Below the pieces are notes generated by a model. That model was given only the letters and a program-made list of their open reading frames with translations. It was not told the DNA's origin and did not search any database. A stretch of 64,000 nucleotides of DNA. Origin: Salminus brasiliensis. Taxonomy: Eukaryota > Chordata > Actinopteri > Characiformes > Bryconidae. The DNA is taken from NCBI RefSeq assembly GCF_030463535.1, contig NC_132878.1:20708925-20772924 (forward strand), read 5' to 3'. Made by a program: the position numbers and the translations under genes. Shown here piece after piece: positions 54,015-64,000 of the stretch; position 1 is the first letter of the stretch; every line of letters begins with the position of its first letter.

Positions 54015-54565
54015 AACATGTACCCCTTACATCATCCTGGTAGATGGCAGCAGATTTGTATCAAGAATGTCTCTGTACATTTGTCCATTCATCCTTCCTT
54101 TAATTATATGAAGCGTGCCAGTGCCATATGCTGTTCCCACCTCCAAACTTCACTGGTGGTATGGTGTTTTTGGGGTGATATGCAGTGCCTTTTGTCCCCC
54201 AAACATGGAGTATATTATGGCATCCAAAGAGTTCAACTTCTTCTCCCAGTATTTCACAGGCTTGTCTAAATGTTATTGAGCAATCTTTAAATGCTTCAAC
54301 ATGCTTTTTCCTCAGCAATGGAGTCTTGTGTGGTGAGTGGTGATTGAGTGCATTATTTATTGTTTTCTTTTAAACAATTGTACCTGCTGATTCCAGATCT
54401 TTCTGTAGCTCTCCACAGATGGCCTTCTCAATATTCTTTTCACTCCTCTGTCTGAAGTCTTGCGGGGAGAAACAACTGTTATTTGCAACAATAACATTGT
54501 GAAGGTCTTGAGAGAGCTCACTGGTTTTACCAATCAACACATGCTTCATGTGTGGCACCTTGGTT
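54015..54565 (-). pseudogene. Tc1-like transposase relic (N-terminal half)
   Basis: Read on the minus strand, IGKTSELSQDLHNVIVANN near 54545-54485 matches the helix-turn-helix start of Tc1-like transposases. VELFGCHNILHVWGTKG, NPKNT-like [14 protein letters not shown] and [19 protein letters not shown] follow down to about 54030. The C-terminal catalytic block is missing and stops interrupt the frame. Confidence 0.75.
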
Positions 54566-55370
54566 ATGAGACACCTTTTTATAGGCCATCAGTTGAAGCT
54601 GCTTTCTTAATTTATTAATTCATGTAATTACACAATTACATTTATGTGCATCTATGCTTTTGATTTCTTTTCCTGTGTGGATTTGGTGGTTACCCACCAC
54701 ACTTTACAAAGCTTACTGGTTCGTCTGGGGGTATTTTGGTGAGGTTCCATTTTTATGACTTCTTCTACTCTTGAATGATCTTGAAATTCAAAGGATCCAG
54801 TAACAAGCATCCAGATCAAGCATATAAGCCTTGGAGCATTTTGGAGTCTTGCTATCAACATATCTTGTGATCACTTCTAGCCATCTCCTTTAATTTATTA
54901 TCCATATGCTTAAGAAGTGTTAAAGAATATAACAAAGTACATACCAATACAGTATAACATTATAATAAACATCATTAGTCTACTAGTCTTACTAATTAGT
55001 CTTATTAGTCTTAATCATTAGACTAATCCACTAAATTCTACCCATAACATAATCTCATGGGTGGTCTGTAAAATGGTCTATAATGACATAACTGCACAGG
55101 TACACACTGATCAATGACCATAATGAAGGACAGAATCTCCTATAAGAAAGCTCTGGTGGAGTTATTCATTGTGATGATGGTCAGAAAGCAAGTCGATCGG
55201 AGCATTGGGGCCACTGTGTTAATCGATACAGAGATTACATCTGTGCAGCTGTAAACACCCAGGCAGCCAGGCATGCCTTATGAGAGCAGAGAGTGTGCTG
55301 CAAATTGACAGAATGTGTCGGATACAGATAAAATGATGCATTATGTGCAGGAAAAAGCAAGTCTGTGTGT
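54566..55370. other. intergenic, no gene seen
   Basis: AT-rich sequence with ACTAGTCTTACTAATTAGTC-like local repeats near 54970-55030. A GA-rich run at about 55378-55412 follows. Confidence 0.5.
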
Positions 55371-55499
55371 GTGGGTGTGTGAGAGAGACTAAGAGAGAGA
55401 GAGAGAGAGAGTTAAAGACCACAACATTATGCTAAGGTCATAGATTCAAAGCAATGAAATCTATGTGTACATGCGATCATTTTCATTTGTAGACACTTA

Positions 55500-55621
55500 C
55501 ACTGACCGGCCACTTCATTAAAACCACCTCATTTGTTTCTACACTCATTGTCCCTCACCATATAGGAACACTTCTTAGTTCTATGATTACAGACAGTAGT
55601 CCATCTGCACACTTTGTTGGC
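55500..55621 (+). mobile_element. family C dispersed repeat, left part
   Basis: ACTGACCGGCCACTTCATTA to TTCTATGATTACAGACAGTA resembles the start of a repeat very common in fish. It stops abruptly where the (ACT)n array begins. Confidence 0.55.
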
Positions 55622-56125
55622 CGAACTACTACTTCTACTACTACTACTACTACTGACTCAATTACTTCTACTACTACTACTACTACTACTTCTACTACTG
55701 ACTCAATTACTTCTACTACTACTACTACTACTACTGACTCAACTACTTCTACTACTACTACTACTGACTCAATTACTTCTACTACTACTACTACTACTGA
55801 CTCAACTACTTCTACTACTACTACTACTACTGACTCAATTACTTCTACTTCTACTACTACTACTGACTCAACTACTACTACTACTACTTCTACTACTACT
55901 ACTACTACTGACTCAATTACTTCTACTACTACTACTACTACTACTTCTACTACTGACTCAATTACTTCTACTACTACTACTACTACTACTGACTCAACTA
56001 CTTCTACTACTACTACTACTGACTCAATTACTTCTACTACTACTACTACTACTGACTCAACTACTTCTACTACTACTACTACTACTGACTCAATTACTTC
56101 TACTTCTACTACTACTACTGACTCA

Positions 56126-56164
<39 letters not shown>

Positions 56165-56440
56165 GACTCAACTACTACTACTACTATCTACTGGCACTAC
56201 TACATCTACTGCTTTTACCACTACTACTGCCACTACTAGTACTTCTACTGCTACTACTGCGTTTTCATTACTTTTACTACTAGTAATTCCATTGCTACTA
56301 CTAGTGCCTCCACTGCTACTACTAGTACTTCTACTGCTACTACAAGTACTTCTACTGCCACTACTGTTTTTGTATTACTGCTACTTCTATTGCTAGTACC
56401 AGTACCTCTACTGCTACTACTAGTACTACTACTAGTACAA
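55622..56440. repeat. (ACT)n array with internal 255-bp duplication
   Basis: About 800 bases of imperfect ACT/TCT/GCT triplets. The block 55655-55909 is repeated in tandem as 55910-56164. Within each copy ACTGACTCA interruptions mark seven subunits of 30-45 bases. The 218- and 260-codon frames across it are translations of the triplet repeat, not genes. Confidence 0.95.
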
Positions 56441-56550
56441 GGATTCAAGGATTCAAGGAGACTTTATTATCATTCACATCGCATATGGTACATGGGGTGG
56501 AACGAAATTGAGATCTCAAGGTTCCAGTTACATGCAAGCAGAAAATTTTA
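56437..56550 (-). mobile_element. LINE 3' end fragment with short terminal repeat
   Basis: On the minus strand it ends GATAATAAAGTCTCC followed by TTGAATCC units, the pattern of a non-LTR element tail. A (TAA)n run follows on the right (about 56550-56580). Confidence 0.5.
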
Positions 56551-56581
56551 TAAATAATAATAATAATAATAATAATAATAA

Positions 56582-57790
56582 TCTCAAGTCAAGTCAAGTC
56601 AAGTCAAGTGGGTTTATTGTCATTTCAACTACATACAGAGTACACAGTGAAACGAAACAACGTTCCTCCAGGACCATGGTGCAACTTAGACAGTGCATAC
56701 AAGACACAAGTGCAACACAAACAAACAAGTGCGGACAGACAACACAACACAGTACAGACAGAGGATAATAAATCTAGAATATAAGTGGGGTAGACATAAA
56801 TAGGAAAATATATTTTTAAAAGTAGCAGCAATCTAATCACAATGTGAGATGAAGCAGTAGCATAATAAAGTGTCCAAGTGTGGGTAAAGTGTCTTGGTGT
56901 CCTCAAAGTGTCAGTGCAGTGTATTTGGCTAGGTGGAGTTTAAGAGTCTTACAGCTTCTGGAATGAAGCTGTTTCTTAGTCAGTTTGTTTTACACTTAAT
57001 GCTCCGCAGCCTCCTGCCTGAGGGGAGCGGGACAAAAAGTGAGTGTGCTGGGTGAGTGGGGTTCTTCATGATGCAGGTGGCCCTCTTCCTGCATCTGGAG
57101 GTGTAGATGTCATGGTGGTGGAGAGACTCCAACAAACCTCTGTGCAGCCTTCGCCACCCTCTGCAGAGCTTTCCTGTCTGCAGCAGAGCAGCTTCCATGC
57201 CACGCGTTGATGCTGGAGCACAGGACGCTCTCCACCACACATCTGTAGAAGGGGGTGAGGACTGAGCTCCCATGTCTAGCTCGCCTCAGCCTCCTGAGGA
57301 AGTAGAGTCTTTGATGTGTCTTCCTGACCAGACGTCAAGTGTTGTTGCTCCAGGTGAAGTTGTTGCATAGGTGCACACCCAAGTACGTGTAGCTGAAGAC
57401 CACTTCCACTGCATATCCTCCGACGCGCAGTGGCAGGTGAGCATGTCTGCCTCTTCAGAAGTCCACAATCATCTCCTTTGTCTTCTTTATGTTCTTTCTG
57501 CACCAATCCTCCAGGTGTTCCTCCTCCTGCCTGTAGCCGGACTCATCGCTGTTTGTGATGACCACCGCTGTGTCGTCCGCAAACTTTACAAAATGACATC
57601 CTGGATGGATAGGTGAGTAGTCATATGTGAGCAGTGTGCTCAGGAGGGGGCTCAACACACAACCCTGAGAGGAGCAAGTGCTGAGGATCGTGGTGGAGGA
57701 GGAGAAGTTATGGATCCTCACAGATTGTGGCCTGTTTTTTAGGAAGTCCAGGACCCAGTTGCAAAGGGAAGAGCTCAGACCAAGATAGAC
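56582..57790 (-). mobile_element. L2-type LINE, 5'-truncated, reverse transcriptase remnant
   Basis: The minus strand encodes part of a non-LTR reverse transcriptase. [18 protein letters not shown] is followed by [10 protein letters not shown], then FADD (complement of 57572-57583), the active-site motif usually seen as YADD or FADD, then [10 protein letters not shown] and YTYLGVHL. Later blocks (RLYFLRRLRRA, FYRCVVESVLCSSINAWHG) are in shifted frames. The 3' end is marked by five or six TTGAC units (56584-56610). Stops and frameshifts show it is inactive. It sits inside an (ACT)n array. Confidence 0.8.
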
Positions 57791-57794
57791 TTTA

Positions 57795-57985
57795 TTTATC
57801 ATTGCCTCTATTGCTACTACTAGTACTTCTACTGCCACTACTGCTTTTTTATTACTACTACTTCTACTGCTACTAATAGTACTTCTATTACTACTACTAG
57901 TACCTCTACTCCTAGTACTTCTGCTACTGCTTATTTTATTACTACTACTTCTATTGCTACTACTAGTGCTTATATTACACATAGA
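57795..57985. repeat. (ACT)n array, right-hand part
   Basis: Imperfect ACT/TCT/GCT triplets continue on the right of the LINE and resemble 56200-56440 in sequence type (ACTAGTACTTCTACTGCC). Confidence 0.9.
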
Positions 57986-58029
57986 TACCATTGCTTTGAA
58001 TCTTAAACGGCCTTAGCATAATGGTGTGG

Positions 58030-58160
58030 TCTTTCCACTGCACATAAGATAGAGGGGATCAGACACAGTAGTGTATCAGACATGGCATGAGTGGATCAGA
58101 CAGTGTATCATGTCTGTTTCACTGCAGTGCTGAGAATGACTCACCACCCAAATACTACCT
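58030..58160 (-). mobile_element. family C dispersed repeat fragment (inverted)
   Basis: GATCAGACACAGTAGTGTAT and CACTGCAGTGCTGAGAATGA are the reverse complement of the family C block seen at 21450-21480. Confidence 0.55.
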
Positions 58161-58432
58161 GTAACATCACCCACAATTGCCAAAGGTACATCTGTGAATA
58201 GACTCTAATAAGAGCAGTGCATGCAAGACGACCCCATATTAAAGTAGTGTGTCATCTTTAACTTAACATCACTAACATCAGAACTATTGACCAAGAGTGC
58301 CCACATTTTTGTCTGCCACTGTATATGTATACTTCCCTTTATCCTGACCATAATAACAAATGTGTGTGCTGTAGTGCATAGTGACTAAATCAAGAATAAA
58401 TAGCCAGGATTTCTGTGTGCACAGACCAGTGT

Positions 58433-58436
58433 CTGT

Positions 58437-58478
<42 letters not shown>
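58433..58478. repeat. (GT)n microsatellite
   Basis: About 22 GT units with one A. Confidence 0.95.
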
Positions 58479-58589
58479 ATGTGTGCCCGTGGGAGATAAG
58501 ACAAAAAGAGGAAAAGAGAGAGAGAGAGAAAGAAAGGAGAGATCATCTCATGTCCATATTATCACCACCATCCACCAGCAAGCTAAAGC

Positions 58590-58930
58590 CCTACAGCTTC
58601 TTATCAGCGACTGCTGGCCTTCCAGCCTACATCCTACCCCGCCACACCTGTCTGCTCTCTCAGATATGCTAATGAGGGGGCCGGCCTATTCCTGTCAGGG
58701 TCATTACCATGCATTAGCCTCCACTCAGCTCCGCACTAATCCCTCATCTCCATAATCACATTGGGGATTTCTCCTTCCGTGAATGGAGATTGTGGACTTT
58801 GAGTAAATATGATCTGCGCTGATTGAATATCAGGCAGTTGGAATGTGCTCACGTCATCCAGACAGACAGCGGATTATTCCACTCAGTGCTCTGCAGTTTA
58901 CAGCAGATTCACAGAAATAAGCTAAGGTGA
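58590..58930. promoter_or_regulatory. candidate enhancer island
   Basis: A non-repetitive block between repeat arrays. It has AGATATGCTAATGAGGGGGC, GTCATTACCATGCATTAGCC, GCACTAATCCCTCATCTCC and GCGCTGATTGAATATCAGG. Motif density and complexity match the islands nearer lhx1. Function is inferred. Confidence 0.4.
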
Positions 58931-59057
58931 CTGTACACATTCAGAGCTGCTGTTTAGTGACTGAACAAGTTAAATGTAATGCTACTTGTATTATTATTAT
59001 TTGTACTAATAATAATACAACGAATATCTGAATGCTATTAATAGGTGCAATTGTAAG

Positions 59058-59061
<4 letters not shown>

Positions 59062-59098
<37 letters not shown>
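59062..59098. repeat. (TA)n microsatellite
   Basis: About 18 TA units. Confidence 0.95.
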
Positions 59099-59099
<1 letters not shown>

Positions 59100-59165
59100 C
59101 ATTTATAGTAAATCATTTATTTTATTAAAAGCATTGATTTATTTATATGAAATTCTTTATATGGT

Positions 59166-59695
59166 ACTGGAACTATTACTGGCTACTACTACTACAACTG
59201 CTTCAACTACTACTACTTCTACTACTACTACTACATCTACTGTTTTTACTACTGCTGCTACTGCTTCTACTAATACTACTGCTATTGCTAATACTAATGC
59301 TAATACTACTGCTGCTACTACTACAACTGCTTCAACTACTACTACATCTACTGTTTTTACTACTGCTGCTACTGCTTCTACTAATACTACTGCTATTGCT
59401 AATACTAATGCTAATACTACTGCTGCTACTACTACAACTGCTTCAACTACTACTACATCTACTGCTTTTACTACTGCTGCTACTGCTTCTACTAATACTA
59501 CTGCTATTGCTAATACTAATGTTAATCCTACTGCTACTACTACTACAACTGCTTCAACTACTACTACATCTACTGCTTTTACTACTGCTTCTACTAATAC
59601 TACTGCTACTGCTAATACTAATGCTTCTGCTACTACTTCCACTACTAGACCAACTGCTTCAACTACTACTACCACATCTACTGCTTTTACTACTG

Positions 59696-59731
<36 letters not shown>

Positions 59732-60558
59732 ATAATAATAATAATAATACTTCTACTGCTGCTGCTAATAATAATGCTTCTTCTACTCCTAATACTACTA
59801 TTTCTACTACTACTACCACTGCTACTACTATTACTTTTTTACTACTACTACTTCTATTCCCACTACTAGTACTTCTACTGCTACTACTAGCACTTCTGCT
59901 ACTACTGCTACGTGTACTACTACTGCTTATTTTATTACTGCTACTTCTACTGCTACCCCTACTTCTACTACTACCTCTACTACAGTTACTACAATGACTA
60001 CCGTTACTTTTACAACTACTGCAGCAACAACTACTCCTACTATTACTTCTACTGCAACTACTTCTTCTACTGCTACTACTACATCTACTACTACTTCTAT
60101 GACTACTTCTACTCCTACTACTTCTACAGTGAAGACTACCACTACTTTTATAACAACTGCAGCAACAACTACTACTACTACTGCTATTACTTCTATTGCT
60201 TCTACTTCCACTACTAATATTTCTGCTTTTACAACTACTTTTACAACTACTGCAGCAATGACAACTACTACTGTTGGTATTACTACCAATGACTACCACT
60301 ACGTATACAACTACTACTACTACTACTTGTTCTTCTGCTTCTTCTACTAGCAATATTACTTATATTGTTATTATTTCTACTACTTCTACTACTTCTGCTA
60401 CTACTCCTATTATGTCTACATCAACTACTACTTCCACAGTGATGACTACTGCAACAATGACTATTACTATTGGTATTACGTCATTTGCTACTACTTTTAC
60501 TGCTACTATTACTTCTACTACCACTGCTACTACCACTATTACTATTACTACTGATAAG
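59166..60558. repeat. large imperfect (ACT)n array with 111-bp subrepeats
   Basis: About 1.4 kb of ACT-type triplets. From about 59190 to 59700 a 111-base unit (including ACAACTGCTTCAACTACTAC and GCTATTGCTAATACTAATGC) recurs about five times with increasing divergence to the right. Frames of 240-398 codons on both strands are products of the triplet period and are not genes. Confidence 0.95.
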
Positions 60559-60689
60559 TAGATAGGTTAATTTGCTTCTTAAACATTTCATGTACATAGT
60601 CTGCACATGTTTATGTGCATACGCATCTACTATCTTATTTGTACACAAAGTCAGGCGACACTGATTTTACAAATCACTCAGAAATAAAC

Positions 60690-60870
60690 GTGTGTGTAGA
60701 GAAAGATAAAGAGCAAGACAAAGCAACAGAGTAACAGAGAGTTTAAAAAAAATAAGGATATGAGTAAGAGGGAGAGATAAAAGCAAGCCAAAAGGATTGA
60801 GAAGAAAGAGAATGAGCAGAGAATGAGTGAATGAGAACAGAAAAAGAGAGATAGAGAAAGAGCGGAATAC
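60690..60870. repeat. purine-rich tract
   Basis: About 180 bases dominated by A and G on the + strand (GAGAAAG, AAAGAGC types). Confidence 0.75.
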
Positions 60871-60874
60871 AGAC

Positions 60875-61200
60875 TGAGCATCAGCCGGTGAGTCATGAAG
60901 GTCAGCAGGGGGACAGTGGAGTGTTGCTCGGTGCCTTCTGGAGCTCTGTGGGCCTCACTGGGAGAAGTGGGCGGTGGGGGAGACAGTGGGGCGAGTATAG
61001 GGCAGGGCAGCACGTGTCACTGATTCGGACAACAATACACACACAGACGGTGAATCAGCTGCAGTTCCCACCCCCTCCACACCCCAGTTTGAGGATGGAT
61101 CTTCTGTTCTACTCTAACTGGCTAATCACCAACCAGAGCAGCCCAGCCATACAGGTCCTGCGTCCTGACCTCTGACTGACCTTTCACCTTAGGAAATGGC
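60875..61200. other. GC-richer single-copy block, no gene seen
   Basis: A 95-codon + strand frame crosses it without family features. No exon is recognised. Confidence 0.4.
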
Positions 61201-61219
61201 CTTTTCAGCGAAAACATGG

Positions 61220-61607
61220 AAGATTCACCTTAACAGCTGGACAATTACTTCCAAATGGCAATATTCCCACCATTGGAGCTCTTTAGTCATTATTCCCAAT
61301 ATTGGAAAATCAGGAGGACTATGCCAAACACAAATGCAGGAAATTTTCTCCTAAATGCTATAACTATTTCCAACATTGGAAAAATGAAACACTATTAGAA
61401 GGCATGGACATTAACCTAATCACTATCACTGTTCCCAACACTGGAACATAAGGAACAATATACAGAACACTATTAGGAAGAACTGAACTGAATCATAGGC
61501 ACTATATAAACCTGTTATAGAGACCATAAATAGCCCCCTGATACTGGAAAATCATGAGTACTATAGGATATTAGTAAAAGGAATGGAAATGAACTTGTAA
61601 TCACTGT
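61220..61607. repeat. degenerate satellite, left part
   Basis: About five decayed copies of a 70- to 80-base unit with TATTCCCAACATTGGAAAAT, then GAGCACTATACAGAACACTA and GAATGGAAATGACCCC. Confidence 0.7.
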
Positions 61608-62270
61608 CCTTGGTGATCACATTGCAGAGAACCTCATCTAGTTCTTCCACACCAGCTCCAATGCCAAGAAAGCCCAGCATCATCTCTACATCCTGTTGAG
61701 ACTGAGGAAAGCTCATCACCCCTTTCCATTCTCAGCATGTTCTGCAGCGCTACTGTAGAGCATGTGGAGCAGCTGCATTACTGCTTGCTTTGGGAATTGC
61801 AACTGACTGAATCTCTGACTGTAAAACCTTACTCAAAAATGACCCAGTACAAACTGGTCCCCTCCTCCCACTCTACCTCCTTGTACACCCAGGAGGGTGT
61901 ACACTTTTGCCAAATACTGTATTTAACAGAGGTACTGTATTCTTCTACCTATGTGCTGTGTTCATATACTGTTATAAACTGATTGGAAAATTCCTTATAT
62001 GTCACATGTGTTACATATCTCTGCACTGTTGTTTTTTACCACTCACATTCAGTAGTGAATGCAGTGTCAGGGCTGCACTATTCTGTGCCTATTTCCTTTG
62101 TATTTCTTTATTGTAAATATTTTACTGTTCTTTGTTTTTCTGTACTTTGTTTTGTGTTGTTTTGCACTGTATCATGTTGCACCATGGTCCTCTGTGTTAT
62201 TGCACTTCACTGTGCACTTGTATATGGTTAAAACTATAATAAAAGCCTCTCTTGACCTCTTGAACTCTTG
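61608..62270 (+). mobile_element. L2-type LINE relic (reverse transcriptase C-terminal part and 3' UTR)
   Basis: The + strand around 61660-61800 reads NAKKAQHHLYILLRLRKAHH, then a broken WSSCITACFGNC block, matching the end of L2-type reverse transcriptases (KKAQQRLYFLRRLRK, SCITAWFGNC). An untranslated-type tail runs to about 62265. It is internally deleted and full of stops. Confidence 0.65.
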
Positions 62271-62595
62271 CACTATAGTGGTTCCCAACACTGAAAAATA
62301 AGGAGCACTAAACAGAACACTGCTAGAAATAATGGAAATGATCCCATAATCATTATTCCCAACATAGGAAATTAGGTGCACTATATTATGGAACCTAAAA
62401 TGGTGCCTAATCACTATTCCCAAAACAGAAAAATCACTACAGATCACTATATTAAAGAATGAAAATGACCCCCTAATCATTTCTCCCAACACTGGAAATT
62501 CAGGAGCACTGTACAGACCAATATGACAAAAAGTGGAAATGGCCCCTTAATCACTATTGCCAACATTGGAAATCAGGACTGCTAACTGTTGTCCA
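62271..62595. repeat. degenerate satellite, right part
   Basis: Four or so more copies of the same unit as at 61220-61607 (GTTCCCAACACTGAAAAAT, GAGCACTAAACAGAACACTG). A further isolated piece lies at 63545-63645. Confidence 0.7.
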
Positions 62596-62929
62596 AACAT
62601 GGGGCATATATTCCTGCACTGGAATAGGTTGTGTTTATGATGGCTTTTCATGCTAATTTCCACTGATTTTCCATGGATTTTGCTACACCGCTAAAGATGC
62701 TTGCTTGCACACAGCAGATTGTCCGAGTGTCCATTTTCCTATTTGATATTTGGCTAAATTGTCAACGGTTAACTTTTCATCACTAATAACATCAAGGTTT
62801 AACCATAACAGCTTTTCACAGTTTCTGCTGACTAGCGTTAGCGCCGATTACACTATGAATCAGCGAAGACACAGTATTTAAACATGGCAGGTTGTCGGGT
62901 TAATAAGTCAACATCATGCTTCTGTTATC
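62596..62929. other. intergenic, no gene seen
   Basis: Sequence without repeat structure or a recognisable coding exon. Confidence 0.45.
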
Positions 62930-63195
62930 TTAGCTGATCTTTGGCCGTACCCTTATTTCTTATGGCAGGTCAGGTCACATTTTGTTTTGGGGAATCACAT
63001 TTTTGTATACGTCTGTTGAAGACAGACAGACAGGTGCCCTCAGTTGTCCGGATGGCCCCCTCCTCGACCATGCCCCGCCCCCTCCTTTGCATGTCCCATT
63101 TCAATATATTGAGTGGGCCATCTGTAAGCCATTCATCTCATTCAAAAAGCCGTTAGGAGAGCCTCCTCCCCGCCAGCCTGGCCCTCTCACCGCAC
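62930..63195. promoter_or_regulatory. candidate regulatory island
   Basis: A GC-richer, non-repetitive block including CCTTTGCATGTCCCATTTCA (octamer-like) and CAATATATTGAGTGGGCC. Function is inferred and support is modest. Confidence 0.3.
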
Positions 63196-64000
63196 ATTAG
63201 CATAAACTCACAGCGACATGCACAGACACACGCTCGCTCGCACTCGTCCGCACATATGCATATGCATAAACACACCCGCACCTGTATAAGCACACTCACA
63301 CACCCGGAGTGCAAGCGATAAAAGTTTTTCTTGCTCAGAAATTTATTTACTGTTTTCCCAGAGAGGGATTATTCCAAACATTAAATTATGTCACTTGGGA
63401 ACCATGCATTTTTAGGAGACTATATCAATTAGACATAGCTTGTGAATTTTATTGTACTTTATATATATATATATATATATACCTCTGAAGATATCCTATG
63501 GTATCATAAGGGAAAACCTTTAAGTTTCTAAATTGTGAGGTGAGAGCTTCATGGATCGCAACAGAAAATCATGAGCACTATACAGACCACTATTATAAAG
63601 AATGGAAATGACCCCCTAATCACTTCTCCCAACACTGTAACACGTTGGTGTCCATAATCCTCGGTTCCTGTTTTTATGTCACCATAAAGTGCCGCTTATT
63701 ATATATACACATTAATTCAAATGTCATCAATCAGCCTACACAGACTGAAAGTCCTAGAGAGCACAACTGGCCCATTCTCTCTGGGTGGATAGGGTGGCCC
63801 TAACAGTTCAATGGTAACATGTCAATGGTGACATGAAGACCCTAGAAGCTGAAGACTCCATGTCCTGTTTGCCACCTTTTTTTAGGGTAGTTTTTCTGAA
63901 ACAAGTGCTGTGTGGGTGAATGACGCAAAGCCTCAACATTACTGGTCAAAATATCCTGCAGCACTACATTCGGGGTAAGGATAAATCAGATCAATTCGAA
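63196..64000. other. intergenic end of window
   Basis: Holds a loose (CA)-rich stretch (63220-63305), a (TA)n run (63461-63481), a satellite piece (63545-63645) and a possible SINE scrap (63750-63810). No gene is seen. Confidence 0.5.

Noticed and set aside
53542..54015. A 157-codon plus-strand frame.
   Set aside because: It is low in recognisable motifs, lacks splice-bounded structure and overlaps a GC-rich island next to a transposase relic.
59157..60353. A 398-codon minus-strand frame and 218-321-codon plus-strand frames across the ACT arrays, which look like Val/Ala-, Ser/Thr- or Leu-rich proteins.
   Set aside because: They arise from an ACT triplet repeat that lacks stops in several frames on both strands. 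No start context, splice sites or non-repeat domain is present.

Overview
This window is vertebrate nuclear DNA, almost certainly from a ray-finned fish. The genes have many introns with GT-AG boundaries, the introns are AT-rich and full of dinucleotide repeats, and the transposon relics are of kinds typical of fish (Tc1-like elements, L2-type LINEs, tRNA-derived SINEs, small inverted-repeat elements). The repeat mix looks otophysan (characin, catfish or carp group), but that is only an impression. Three protein-coding genes can be read exon by exon: the 3' end of acaca (acetyl-CoA carboxylase alpha, + strand, last nine coding exons, 524-9198), a complete aatf (- strand, twelve coding exons, 12554-29456, 562 codons) and a complete lhx1 LIM-homeobox gene (- strand, five coding exons, 32358-40910, 403 codons). 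The order and orientation match the human 17q12 block LHX1-AATF-ACACA.

Layout: 1-10190, end of acaca and its 3' UTR; 10190-12285, a tail-to-tail spacer; 12285-29560, aatf with an 8.6-kb last intron full of repeats and a short, CRE-like promoter; 29560-31500, a spacer with a Tc1 relic; 31500-41000, lhx1, with minisatellites in introns 1 and 2 and a CpG-rich block in intron 1; 41000-41700, a GC-rich lhx1 promoter region with four CCAAT boxes; 41700-64000, a 22-kb stretch upstream of lhx1 with no recognisable gene. That stretch alternates repeats with non-repetitive, homeobox-site-rich islands that look like candidate enhancers. It also holds two large (ACT)n arrays (about 55.6-58.0 kb and 59.2-60.6 kb), two L2-type LINE fragments and a degenerate satellite.

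The three genes are not a pathway. acaca makes malonyl-CoA in the cytosol, aatf encodes a nucleolar ribosome-biogenesis and transcription cofactor, and lhx1 is a developmental regulator of axial mesoderm, kidney and neurons. Their long-conserved linkage is best explained, by inference, as a regulatory block in which lhx1 enhancers lie in or beyond the neighbouring genes. I found no wholly new gene system. The least explained items are a perfect 46-bp-arm hairpin in an aatf intron, a small inverted-repeat element family with about six copies, the 255-bp exact duplication inside an (ACT)n array, and several enhancer-like islands.
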